The notes beneath the pieces are model-generated. The model did not search any database. It worked only from the letters and a program-made list of their open reading frames with translations, and was not told the DNA's origin. A stretch of 64,000 bases of DNA from Crenobacter oryzisoli (GTDB lineage: Bacteria > Pseudomonadota > Gammaproteobacteria > Burkholderiales > Chromobacteriaceae). Position numbers and translations under genes: made by a program. Within the stretch, counting starts at the first letter, position 1. Every line of letters begins with the position of its first letter. The stretch lies in the NCBI RefSeq assembly GCF_030385785.1, contig NZ_JAUEDK010000006.1:1-64000 (forward strand), given 5' to 3'. Below, piece after piece: positions 34,850-42,999 of this stretch.

Positions 34850-35950
34850 TTAGCGCCCGGTCTTCAGTTGGGTCCACAGCCGGTTTTCCAGACGGATGAT
34901 GTCGGCCGGAATCGGCTTTAGCAGGAACAGCGTCTTCATCACCGACTCCGGCGGATAGATGGTCGGGTCGCTGGCGATTTCCGGTTTCACGTACTTGCGT
35001 GCCGCCACGTTGGCGGTCGGGTAGAACACCTCGTTGGTGATCTCGGCGTTCACCTTCGGGTCCTCGATATAGTTGATCCACTTGTGCGCGGCCTCCGGAT
35101 GCGCGGCGTCCTTCGGGATCACCATCATGTCGAACCACAACGGTGCCCCGCCCTTCGGGATTACGTAAGCGATCTGGTAAGACTTCTTCGCTTCGGCGGC
35201 TCGGTGCTTGGCGATGTTGACGTCGCCCGACCAACCATAGGCGAGACAGATGTCGCCGTTGGCCAGGTCATTGATGTAACCCGAGGAGTTGAACTGAGTG
35301 ATATAGGGGCGGATCTTCTTCAATTGCTCGAACGCCGCCTGATAGTCGGCCGGGTTCCTGCTGTTCGGATCCTTGCCCAAGTAATGCAGAGTCGCCGCGA
35401 ACACGTCGTTGGCCTGATCGAGCACCGACACGCCACAGCCCTTCAGCTTGGACACGTTCTTCGGATCGAACAGCATGTCCCAGCTGTCGAGCGGTGCGTC
35501 CTTGCCAAGGATGGCGTGCACCTTGGTCAGGTTGTAACCGAGACCATCGGTCCCCCAGGCCCACGGCACGCCGTGCGCGTTGCCTGCGTCGGCACCGGCC
35601 ACCTGCGCCATCAAGCCTTTATCGAGGTTGGCCAGGTTCGGCATCTTGCTCTTGTCGAGCTTCTGGTAGATGCCTGCCTCGATCTGCTTGGCCATGAAGT
35701 TGGACGTCGGCACCACGATGTCGTAGCCGGCCTTGCCGGTCAGCATCTTCGCCATCAGCGTGTCGTCGCTGTCGTAGACGTCGTATTTGACCTTGATGCC
35801 CGATTCTTTCTCGAAACCTGGAATCGTCGACTTGGCGATGTAGTCGGACCAGTTGTAGACATTCAAGGCCTTGTCTTCGGCGAGCGCGACCGTGCTCGAC
35901 AACAGCAACAAGGAGGAACAGAGCAGCTTGCAAACAAACTTTTTCTTCAT
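34850..35950 (-). CDS. potF: Putrescine-binding periplasmic protein PotF, copy 1
   Basis: PotF binds putrescine in the periplasm for PotGHI. ATG 35950 follows AGGAAG and gives 366 residues; the GTG six bases earlier sits too close to the ribosome site. The signal peptide (~1-24) ends STVALA. The ligand-pocket motif YNWSDYI and DSDDTLMAKMLTGKAGYDIV are typical, as are YGWSGDVNIA and the second-lobe contacts. It heads the operon potF-G-H-I-porin. A second, very similar copy lies ~900 bases upstream. Confidence 0.95.
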   Translation of the reverse strand: MKKKFVCKLLCSSLLLLSSTVALAEDKALNVYNWSDYIAKSTIPGFEKESGIKVKYDVYDSDDTLMAKMLTGKAGYDIVVPTSNFMAKQIEAGIYQKLDKSKMPNLANLDKGLMAQVAGADAGNAHGVPWAWGTDGLGYNLTKVHAILGKDAPLDSWDMLFDPKNVSKLKGCGVSVLDQANDVFAATLHYLGKDPNSRNPADYQAAFEQLKKIRPYITQFNSSGYINDLANGDICLAYGWSGDVNIAKHRAAEAKKSYQIAYVIPKGGAPLWFDMMVIPKDAAHPEAAHKWINYIEDPKVNAEITNEVFYPTANVAARKYVKPEIASDPTIYPPESVMKTLFLLKPIPADIIRLENRLWTQLKTGR

Positions 35951-36164
35951 AATCACTTCCTAAAAGTTGACGCAGCACTACAACGATCCATCCGCAGCAG
36001 CAGGCTGCGGGCGGGAAAGACCAGCCGTGGCCACCCCCGCAGCTATCCCTTAAAGGGAGCGGCGTCGACATCAAGATCAGAAATAGAGGCGAAGGATGGC
36101 CTAAGCGCGAATAGGAGATGCGGACGTTTTGCAGGGCGATCGGCCCGACTCGCGTCAGAGCAGC

Positions 36165-36359
36165 TCAAAGGCCCGAGACGGGCGGCGGGGAGGAACAGGT
36201 ATTCTGGATGCGATGTAGGGCATTAAACAAAATCGAAGCAATCTCGGCAGCTGGCAGCCGCCGGAAGGACGGCGGTAGCGGAGCGTCTTCCGCCAGGCTG
36301 TCGCAGTGTAGTTGGAACGCGCCGAAACTTTGCCATCGTTTGGGAACACCACGAGTCAT
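36165..36359 (-). CDS. Possible small leader ORF upstream of potF copy 1
   Basis: A 64-residue frame starts at ATG 36359 behind GGGGGGAG and ends 200 bases before potF. I do not recognise the sequence (MTRGVPKRWQSFGAF...). It has no signal peptide or membrane segment. It lies between a block shared with the copy 2 leader and potF, in a stretch the copy 2 leader lacks. It could be a leader peptide, the remnant of an insertion, or chance. Confidence 0.25.
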   Translation of the reverse strand: MTRGVPKRWQSFGAFQLHCDSLAEDAPLPPSFRRLPAAEIASILFNALHRIQNTCSSPPPVSGL

Positions 36360-36408
36360 GATGGTTTTCTCCCCCCGCCTTTGTAAAAGTGTGCCTAAGT
36401 ATTTGTTT

Positions 36409-36480
36409 AATAAACTTCACATACACACCGATTTGTCACTTCTTTTTAACCACAAAGCCCCAGCATTGCAACGATTTTTT
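36409..36480 (-). promoter_or_regulatory. Leader block shared by both potF copies (copy 1 side)
   Basis: On the + strand the block begins AATAAAC and contains TTTTTAACCACAAAGCCCC followed by GCAACG and a T6 run. It aligns with 38081-38152 upstream of potF copy 2. Conservation outside coding sequence suggests a promoter or regulator site; no known consensus was matched. Confidence 0.45.
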
Positions 36481-36807
36481 GTTAGGCAACAAATTTGCAT
36501 ACAAAAAATGATCAATATCCTCATCACCTACGGAGAAAACCTGAGCTGATCTCTGGCCTCGCCGTCCGATACCGATTAGCGATTCCAATCATGTCATTGA
36601 GATATGGTTTTTGTAGGCTGTCTGACTTGCTCTTTCTATAACCCCACAAACAGCGGGCTATACAGCTTTATTGACAAATGCATATCACTTTATGAGCAGG
36701 CCTCTCCGAACATCGTCTACAGTGCGAAAACGCACCTGGCAAAGACCAGAAGTCAACACGACAAAAAAATTGACGCCTATCCGACAAAAGACGGCGCAGA
36801 TACAACA

Positions 36808-36829
36808 ATGGCGCCCCAAAGGGCGCCAT
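36808..36829 (-). terminator. Probable terminator of potF copy 2
   Basis: ATGGCGCCC (36808-36816) pairs with GGGCGCCAT (36821-36829). The tract following it on the reverse strand is only TGTTG, so strength is uncertain. Confidence 0.55.
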
Positions 36830-36858
36830 CTTGGTACAGGGCTTGCCGAACCGGTGGG

Positions 36859-37959
36859 TCAGTGCCCCGTCTTCAGCTCGGTCCACAGGCGGTTACGCAG
36901 CCGGATAATGTCGGCCGACACAGGCTTGATCAGGTACAGCGTCTTCAGCACCGCTGCCGGTGGATAGATGGTCGGATCGTTGGCGATGTCCGGCCTCACG
37001 TACTTGCGCGCGGCAGCGTTGGCGGTCGGGTAGAACACCTCGTTGGTGATCTGCGCGTTCACCTTCGGGTCCTCGATATAGTTGATCCACTTATGTGCCG
37101 CCTCCGGATGTGCGGCGTCCTTCGGGATCACCATCACGTCGAACCATACCGGCGCCCCGCCCTTCGGGATCATGTAAGCGATCTGATACGGCTTCTTCGC
37201 CTCGAGGGCACGGCGCTTGGCGATGTTGACGTCACCCGACCAGCCGTAGGCAAAGCAGACGTCACCGTTGCTCAAGTCGTTGATATAGCCCGAGGAGTTG
37301 AACTGGGTGATGTAGGGGCGAATCTTCTTCAGCAACTCGAACGCTGCCTGGTAGTCGGCCGGCTTCTGGCTGTTCGGGTCCTTGCCCAGGTAGTGCAATG
37401 CGGCAGGGAACACGTCGGCGGATTGGTCCAGCACCGACACGCCACAGCCCTTCAGCTTGGAGATGTATTTCGGGTCGAACAGGATGGCCCAGCTGTCGAG
37501 CGGCGCGTCCTTGCCGAGAATGGCGTGCACCTTGGTCAGGTTGTAGCCGAGGCCATCGGTCCCCCAGGCCCACGGCACGCCGTGCGCGTTGCCCGGATCG
37601 GCACCGGCCACCTGCGCCATCAAGCCTTTATCGAGGTTGGCCAGATTGGGGATCTTGCTCTTGTCGAGCTTCTGGTAAATGCCCGCCTCAATCTGCTTGG
37701 CCAGGAAGTTGGACGTCGGCACCACGATGTCGTAGCCGGCCTTGCCGGTCAGCATCTTCGCCATCAGCGTGTCGTCGCTGTCGTAGACGTCGTATTTGAC
37801 CTTGATGCCGGTTTGTTTCTGGAAGTCCGGTATCGTCGACTTGGCGATGTAGTCGGACCAGTTGTACACGTTCAGGGCCTTGTCCTCGGCAAATGCCAGC
37901 GAGGTCGATAACAGCAGCAATGAGGAATACAGCAGCTTGCAGGCAAACTTGTTCTTCAT
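36859..37959 (-). CDS. potF: Putrescine-binding periplasmic protein PotF, copy 2
   Basis: A near-identical paralogue of copy 1, also 366 residues from ATG 37959 (AGGAAG upstream), with its own signal peptide ending TSLAFA and the same YNWSDYI pocket motif. Differences are scattered (for example FQKQTG for FEKESG, RRALEAKKPYQ for HRAAEAKKSYQ), so it is an older duplication under selection and not an assembly repeat. It has its own leader and terminator and probably supplies the same PotGHI with altered affinity or regulation. Confidence 0.93.
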   Translation of the reverse strand: MKNKFACKLLYSSLLLLSTSLAFAEDKALNVYNWSDYIAKSTIPDFQKQTGIKVKYDVYDSDDTLMAKMLTGKAGYDIVVPTSNFLAKQIEAGIYQKLDKSKIPNLANLDKGLMAQVAGADPGNAHGVPWAWGTDGLGYNLTKVHAILGKDAPLDSWAILFDPKYISKLKGCGVSVLDQSADVFPAALHYLGKDPNSQKPADYQAAFELLKKIRPYITQFNSSGYINDLSNGDVCFAYGWSGDVNIAKRRALEAKKPYQIAYMIPKGGAPVWFDVMVIPKDAAHPEAAHKWINYIEDPKVNAQITNEVFYPTANAAARKYVRPDIANDPTIYPPAAVLKTLYLIKPVSADIIRLRNRLWTELKTGH

Positions 37960-38080
37960 GATCGCTTCCTGAGTTGACGCAACACTAGGGCACAGAGGAC
38001 GACTCCCGCTCGGTCTGGACCGGCGTTGGTACAATGATGAACACTCCCGTATTTATTGAAACAGAATGGCAAATTGGCGT

Positions 38081-38152
38081 AATAAACGTCAAAAGCACAT
38101 CACGTTATCGATTCTTTATTAACTACAAAGCCCCCACCGGCAACGGTTTTTT
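38081..38152 (-). promoter_or_regulatory. Leader block shared by both potF copies (copy 2 side)
   Basis: The counterpart of 36409-36480: AATAAAC, then CTTTATTAACTACAAAGCCC, then GCAACGG and a T6 run, ending 122 bases upstream of the copy 2 start. The match covers ~72 bases with small gaps. Confidence 0.45.
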
Positions 38153-38185
38153 ATCCGCCGTTACGCTGCCGCCAAACGCCAAAAC

Positions 38186-38215
38186 AAAAATGGCGCCCCC
38201 TATGGGACGCCATTT
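38186..38215 (-). terminator. Terminator of trhP
   Basis: AAATGGCGCCCC (38188-38199) pairs with GGGACGCCATTT (38204-38215), and the reverse strand continues TTTTTGTTTT. Confidence 0.82.
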
Positions 38216-38238
38216 CTACTCAAGCTTGGCGGAATCGC

Positions 38239-39585
38239 TTACAGCAGACGGGCTATCAACGCTTTGTTCATGCCGGCCATACCGGGGATTTTCACCTTCA
38301 CGCCGTTGCCCGGCGCCACCTGGGCGGCCTCGCCATCGCGGGTCATGGTATCGAGCTTGATGATGCGGTTGCCGCTCGGGTGGATGATCTCCAGGCTATC
38401 GCCGACCGCGAAGCGGTTCTTCACGTCGACCAGCGCCCAGCCCTCGCCATCCACTTCCAGCACTTCGCCGACATACTGGCTGCGCTTGGCCTGCGAATGG
38501 CCGGTCAGGTAGTTCTGGTATTCCTGGGTCTGGTGACGCTCCAGGAAGCCCGGGGTGTAGCCGCGGTTGGCAAGGCCTTCGAGGTCGGCCAGCAGCGAGT
38601 AGTCGAACGGACGCCCGGCCACCGCGTCGTCGATCGCCTTGCGGTAAGCCTGGGCGGTACGCGACACGTAGTACAGGCTCTTGGTGCGGCCTTCGATCTT
38701 CAGCGAGTCGACGCCGATCTTCACCAGCTTCTCCACCTGCTCGATGGCGCGCAGGTCCTTGGAGTTCATGATGTAGGTGCCGTGCTCGTCCTCGATGATC
38801 GGCATCATCTCGCCAGGGCGGCTGCCCTCTTCGATCAGATAGGTCTTGTCGGCGAGCGGGTGGCGTTCAGCACCGCCGCAGGCGGCGAAGCTCTGGTTCG
38901 CTTCTTCCAGCGCCTTGTTGAAGTCGAACTGGATCACCTGCACGTCACCGGCGTCGTCGCCCTTGGTGTCGTGCATCTTGTAGTCCCAACGGCAGGCGTT
39001 GGTACAGGTGCCCTGGTTCGGGTCACGGTGGTTGAAGTAGCCGGACAGCAGGCAGCGACCCGAGTAGGCGATGCACAGCGCGCCGTGCACGAACACTTCC
39101 AGCTCCATGTCCGGGCATTCCTGACGAATTTCAGCGATCTCGTCCAGCGAAAGCTCGCGCGACAGAATGACGCGGGTAAGGCCGATCTTCTGCCAGAACT
39201 TCACGCCCATCAGGTTGGTGGTGTTGGCCTGCACCGACAGGTGGATCGGCACTTCCGGCCACTTCTCACGCACCATCATGATCAGGCCCGGGTCGGCCAT
39301 GATCAGCGCGTCCGGCTTCATCGCAATCACCGGCTCCATGTCGGCGAGGTAGGTCTTGAGCTTGGCGTTGTGCGGCAGGATGTTGCTGGCAACGAAGAAC
39401 TGCTTGCCGCGCGCGTGTGCCTCCTCGATGCCGATCTTCAGCTCTTCGAGCTTGAATTCGTTGTTGCGGGCACGCAGCGAGTAACGCGGCTGGCCGGCGT
39501 ACACGGCATCGGCGCCGAAATCATAGGCGGCGCGCATCTTTTCCAGGTTGCCGGCAGGCAGCAGAAGTTCGGGGGCTTTCATCAT
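38239..39585 (-). CDS. trhP: Peptidase U32-family tRNA hydroxylation protein TrhP
   Basis: TrhP (YegQ in E. coli) takes part in prephenate-dependent 5-hydroxylation of U34 in tRNAs. The 448-residue protein has the U32 signature ELEVFVHGALCIAYSGRCLLSG (in part, ~161-182) and conserved Cys residues there and in GTCTNACRWDY, which probably bind an Fe-S cluster. The N-terminal MKAPELLLPAGNLEKMRAA is characteristic. Two Met codons in a row make the exact start uncertain by one residue. The family name 'peptidase' is historical. Confidence 0.9.
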   Translation of the reverse strand: MMKAPELLLPAGNLEKMRAAYDFGADAVYAGQPRYSLRARNNEFKLEELKIGIEEAHARGKQFFVASNILPHNAKLKTYLADMEPVIAMKPDALIMADPGLIMMVREKWPEVPIHLSVQANTTNLMGVKFWQKIGLTRVILSRELSLDEIAEIRQECPDMELEVFVHGALCIAYSGRCLLSGYFNHRDPNQGTCTNACRWDYKMHDTKGDDAGDVQVIQFDFNKALEEANQSFAACGGAERHPLADKTYLIEEGSRPGEMMPIIEDEHGTYIMNSKDLRAIEQVEKLVKIGVDSLKIEGRTKSLYYVSRTAQAYRKAIDDAVAGRPFDYSLLADLEGLANRGYTPGFLERHQTQEYQNYLTGHSQAKRSQYVGEVLEVDGEGWALVDVKNRFAVGDSLEIIHPSGNRIIKLDTMTRDGEAAQVAPGNGVKVKIPGMAGMNKALIARLL

Positions 39586-39607
39586 TGGGTTCGGTGGTGG
39601 TTTTCGT

Positions 39608-40027
39608 TCAGTGCAGCACGCCGCCGGTCGGCAGCGGCTTGAGATCGGGTTGGACGAAGGCGCGGCGTGCGTCGTCGTCGGCCAGACGGGCTTCCGAGTA
39701 GTACTCGCACACCACGCTACGTGCGTTGCGCACCAAGTCAGGGTTGGCCGACAGGAAGCGGTCCCAAGAGGACAGGAGATACGGCTCGTCGTCGAGGCGG
39801 CGGTACAGGATGGCCAGGAGCGCCATCGTCAGTGTGTGGTGATACTTTTCGGCCACGCCGTGGGTCATCGCGAAGCGCGACAGCGAATAGGCGCAGCGGG
39901 CCGCCGCCTCGCGAGCCGGGTAGTTGCGCCGATACACCCAGGCTGCATACAGATGCGCGGTATGGTCCAGCTCGCTGGCGGCCATTGCCCGGGTTTCCAG
40001 ACGCTGCAGAAAATCCTGTTCGTCCAT
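39608..40027 (-). CDS. Conserved-looking hypothetical protein
   Basis: I do not recognise this 139-residue protein. From ATG 40027 (MDEQDFLQRLETRAMAASE) it reads as a compact helical, soluble protein with several aromatic and charged residues (HLYAAWVYRRNYP, SRFAMTHGVAEKYHHTL) and no signal peptide. It lies just upstream of trhP on the same strand (22 bases) and may be co-transcribed. The codon use is like that of its neighbours, so it is probably a real gene. Confidence 0.65.
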   Translation of the reverse strand: MDEQDFLQRLETRAMAASELDHTAHLYAAWVYRRNYPAREAAARCAYSLSRFAMTHGVAEKYHHTLTMALLAILYRRLDDEPYLLSSWDRFLSANPDLVRNARSVVCEYYSEARLADDDARRAFVQPDLKPLPTGGVLH

Positions 40028-40213
40028 ATCGCTCACTCCCGCCGTCAAGACAGCTCCAATGGAAAAGGCCCCACTCAGTGGAGCCCTATCATACTCTTGT
40101 TGCGGCGCGATTATGCTCCCCGGCAAAGACCCGCGTCAAGCGTTCAACCAGGCTATCAAACCATCGATAAGCCAATGATTTATAAGTAACGATCCAGCAA
40201 AAACCATTCCGAC

Positions 40214-40426
40214 TCACGGCCCCTTGACCAGAGCCGCCAGTGCAAAAAGCTGCACCGCCACTGCCAGCACCTGCAAAAGCGACAGTAGGCCGGCAAGCAA
40301 GGGAAAGCCCAGCCCGCGCACGTACTGTGCGAGCCCGGACGATACGGCGAATACCAGCGTGGCAAGCACCAACAGTATCACCGCGATGCGCCGCTTACGG
40401 CGCAATAGGTTGAATAGACGGATCAT
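40214..40426 (-). CDS. Small membrane protein
   Basis: A 70-residue protein with a basic N-terminus (MIRLFNLLRRKRR) and two hydrophobic helices (~14-33 and 42-66). It begins 11 bases after the DUF455 gene stop, so coupled translation is likely. No family is recognised; it may belong to the inner membrane with the N-terminus inside. Confidence 0.55.
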   Translation of the reverse strand: MIRLFNLLRRKRRIAVILLVLATLVFAVSSGLAQYVRGLGFPLLAGLLSLLQVLAVAVQLFALAALVKGP

Positions 40427-40437
40427 GTATTTCTTTC

Positions 40438-41262
40438 TTAGCTCGGATCGCGCACCACAGAGAAATCTTCCAGCATCTTCAGTTCAAACTCGCTGAAACC
40501 AGCGCGCAGCCTCGCCTCGCGGTTGAAACCGCCCTTGAACACGTACACGTCGTAGTCGGCCACCAGCTGGCGGAACGTCGCCAAGGGCTCCATGCCACGC
40601 TCGTCGCACAGTCGGGTGAACCAGTAGTTGCCGACCTGCACATGGCCGACCTCGTCGTGGTAGATCACGTCGAGCACCGCCACCGTGGCGGTGTCCCCGA
40701 TACCGGTAAGCTTGCGCTGGATGCCCGGCGTCACGTCGAGGCCCCGCGCCTCTAGAATGCGCGGCACCAGCGCCATCCGCACTAGCGGGTCGTGATCGGT
40801 CTTGCACGTCATCTGCCACAAGCCGTTATGTGCCGGAAAATCGCCGTAGTCGAAACCGAGCGATTGCAGGCGTTCGCGCAGCATCGCGAAGTGTTGCGCC
40901 TCCTCGGCCGCCACCTGCAGCCAGTCGGCCAAGAAGGCATCGGGCAAGTCGCGAAAGCGCCAGGCCGCATCGAGCGCCAGGTTGATCGCGTTGAACTCGA
41001 TGTGCGCGATCGCATGCACCAGCGCGGCGTGGCCTTCCTGCGTGGAGAGCTTGCGTTGCAACAGCTGCGACGACGGCACCAGCGTTGGCCGAACCGGTCG
41101 GCCCGGCACCGGCACGGCGACCACGGTGTCGTCGCCGACTCGGCGCAGCGAACCGTCCAGCCAGCCGGCACGCTGAGCAGCGACTTCAGCCAGCTTGGTG
41201 TCGATGTCCTCGGCCATCAGGGCACGATGGATCAGGGGATAAATATCGGTCGGATTCGGCAT
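40438..41262 (-). CDS. DUF455 family ferritin-like protein
   Basis: This 274-residue protein fits the DUF455 family, distantly ferritin-like helical bundles with possible di-metal sites. Visible candidate metal ligands are HIEFNAINLALD, EEAQHFAML and the pair in YHDEVGHVQVG, i.e. repeated E/H-x-x-H patterns on helices. Function is not established; a di-iron oxygenase role is plausible by fold. I prefer the start MPNPTDIYPLIH (41262); ATG 41310 would add 16 low-complexity residues. Confidence 0.8.
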   Translation of the reverse strand: MPNPTDIYPLIHRALMAEDIDTKLAEVAAQRAGWLDGSLRRVGDDTVVAVPVPGRPVRPTLVPSSQLLQRKLSTQEGHAALVHAIAHIEFNAINLALDAAWRFRDLPDAFLADWLQVAAEEAQHFAMLRERLQSLGFDYGDFPAHNGLWQMTCKTDHDPLVRMALVPRILEARGLDVTPGIQRKLTGIGDTATVAVLDVIYHDEVGHVQVGNYWFTRLCDERGMEPLATFRQLVADYDVYVFKGGFNREARLRAGFSEFELKMLEDFSVVRDPS

Positions 41263-41448
41263 GGGCCGGGATTGTACCGCAGGCGAGGACTGCGCCGTTG
41301 TTGTCAGCATCCCGACGGCAACAGGCTAAAAGCGCATACTCGTCATGATTAGGACCACCCTCTCCGTCGGTCCTGGTCGTCATAATGATTGATTTCTAGA
41401 TATGACCCGCTGCACACTTTGCCCCCATCCCCTCTTCCGGCCACACCG

Positions 41449-42051
41449 ATGTCTACCGCCACCCTTACCCGCTGCGCCTGGTGCAGTGACGATCCGCTCT
41501 ATATCGCTTACCACGACGACGAGTGGGGCGTGCCGGTCACCGACGATCGCAAGCTGTTCGAAATGCTGATTTTAGAGGGGGCGCAGGCGGGCCTGGCCTG
41601 GATCACCATCCTGCGCAAGCGCGAGGGCTATCGGCGCGCCTTTGCCGACTTCGACCCTGCGCAGATCGCCCGCTTCGACGAGTCGGACGTGGTGCGGCTG
41701 ATGGCCGACGAAGGCATCGTGCGTAATCGCCTGAAGATCGACAGCGCGATCCGTAACGCGCGGGTATTTCTGAAGATGCAGGAAGAGCACGGCAGCTTCG
41801 CCGACTGGCTGTGGCGACAGGTCGACTACACTCCGCAGTGCAACCGCCTGCACCGGCTTGCCGATACGCCGGCCACCAGCCCGCTGTCCGACCAGATCAG
41901 CAAATCGCTGAAAAAAGCCGGCATGAACTTCGTCGGCAGCACGATCATCTACGCTTTTCTGCAGGCGACCGGCGTGGTCAACGACCACCTGACCGACTGC
42001 TACCGCTACACTCTCTGTCCGCCCGGGCGGGTGAGCCTGCCCCATGTCTGA
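41449..42051 (+). CDS. tag: DNA-3-methyladenine glycosylase I
   Basis: Tag removes 3-methyladenine from alkylated DNA. From ATG 41449 it has 200 residues. The zinc-snap ligands are Cys9, His22, His180 and Cys184, each exactly five beyond the E. coli positions 4, 17, 175 and 179. The catalytic-pocket motifs HDDEWGVP and ILEGAQAGLAWITIL are intact. A weak stem AAAGACAT/ATGTCTTT at 42116-42145 may terminate it. Confidence 0.94.
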   Translation: MSTATLTRCAWCSDDPLYIAYHDDEWGVPVTDDRKLFEMLILEGAQAGLAWITILRKREGYRRAFADFDPAQIARFDESDVVRLMADEGIVRNRLKIDSAIRNARVFLKMQEEHGSFADWLWRQVDYTPQCNRLHRLADTPATSPLSDQISKSLKKAGMNFVGSTIIYAFLQATGVVNDHLTDCYRYTLCPPGRVSLPHV

Positions 42052-42299
42052 TCATCCCGACTTCGATAGTGAAGACCGCGCTTCATTACTATACTATCAA
42101 CGATAAAGACATATTAAAGACATGCCGTTAATGCCGAATGTCTTTTCTGGCATTGCTGCCCCTGCCCGCGCTAACGCCCGTCCACCAACGGTTTTCATCA
42201 GCCGCCAAACCCGCTACACTCGCCCCCGCGCGCCGCGATCACTTGAGCGGAATAGCGCCCTAACAAACCTACTTCGACTGTTACTCGAAGGAATACAAA

Positions 42300-42998
42300 A
42301 TGAGCACTCCGCATCGAGCCGGAAGGGCGCTGGTCGTCCTGTCCGGCGGTCAAGACTCGACCACCTGCCTCTATTGGGCCATCCAGCGCTTTGGCCGCGA
42401 CGCGGTCGAAGCCGTCACCTTTGACTATGGCCAGCGCCACCGCGTTGAACTCGACGCCGCGAAACTGATCGCCGAGATGGCCGGCGTGCGCCAGACCGTA
42501 CTGCCGATCAATACCTTCGGCGTAATGGGCGGTAACGCACTCACCGGTGACATCACCCCGGAAAGCGGTGCTCGCGACGACGCCGACACCACGCTGCCCA
42601 ACACCTTCGTTCCTGGCCGCAACCTGATCTTCCTGACTTTTGCCGCTGCCCTCGCGTATCAGAAAGGCATCGAGCATGTCGTCACTGGCGTGGCGCAGAC
42701 CGACTACTCCGGCTATCCGGACTGCCGCGAGAACACCCTGAAGGCGCTGGAACTGGCGATCCGCCTCGGCATGGACAGCCCGGTGGTGCTGCACGCACCA
42801 CTGATGTTCATGAGCAAGGCGGAAACGGTGTTCCTCGCTCAGGAAGTCGGCGCGATGAAAGCGCTGGCGTACAGCCACACCTGCTACAACGGTGAAGTAC
42901 CGCCGTGCGGTCACTGCGCCTCGTGCGAACTGCGCGCCAAGGGCTTCGCCGAGGCCGGCATTGCCGACCCGCTTGTCGTCCGGACCACCGGAGCCTGA
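42300..42998 (+). CDS. queC: 7-cyano-7-deazaguanine (preQ0) synthase
   Basis: QueC converts 7-carboxy-7-deazaguanine to preQ0 with ATP and ammonia. The 232-residue protein shows the PP-loop LSGGQDSTTCL (~14-24), FDYGQRHRVE, the substrate loop FVPGRNLIFL, and the zinc Cys cluster in CYNGEVPPCGHCASCELR. A strong AAGGA precedes the ATG. It is the first gene of queC-queD-queE, with queF ~130 bases further on. Confidence 0.95.
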   Translation: MSTPHRAGRALVVLSGGQDSTTCLYWAIQRFGRDAVEAVTFDYGQRHRVELDAAKLIAEMAGVRQTVLPINTFGVMGGNALTGDITPESGARDDADTTLPNTFVPGRNLIFLTFAAALAYQKGIEHVVTGVAQTDYSGYPDCRENTLKALELAIRLGMDSPVVLHAPLMFMSKAETVFLAQEVGAMKALAYSHTCYNGEVPPCGHCASCELRAKGFAEAGIADPLVVRTTGA

Positions 42999-42999
42999 G

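Larger units (their letters stand above)
35951..36858. other. Long leader region between the two potF copies
   Basis: About 900 bases separate potF copy 1 from the stop of copy 2. Next to copy 1 is a GC-richer part with a possible 64-codon reverse-strand frame (36165-36359). Then comes an AT-rich part that contains a block also found upstream of copy 2 (36409-36480). From ~36550 to 36800 I see only spacer, followed by the copy 2 terminator. The forward open frame that crosses from 36604 into copy 2 is a shadow. Confidence 0.6.

Noticed and set aside
36604-37911. 435-codon forward frame over potF copy 2
   Set aside because: The first part is AT-rich spacer and the rest is antisense to potF copy 2, so it is a shadow frame.
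42052-42299. preQ1 riboswitch upstream of queC
   Set aside because: A queuosine operon leader is a good place for one, but I could not find the short hairpin with the A-rich tail near the ribosome site that would support the call.
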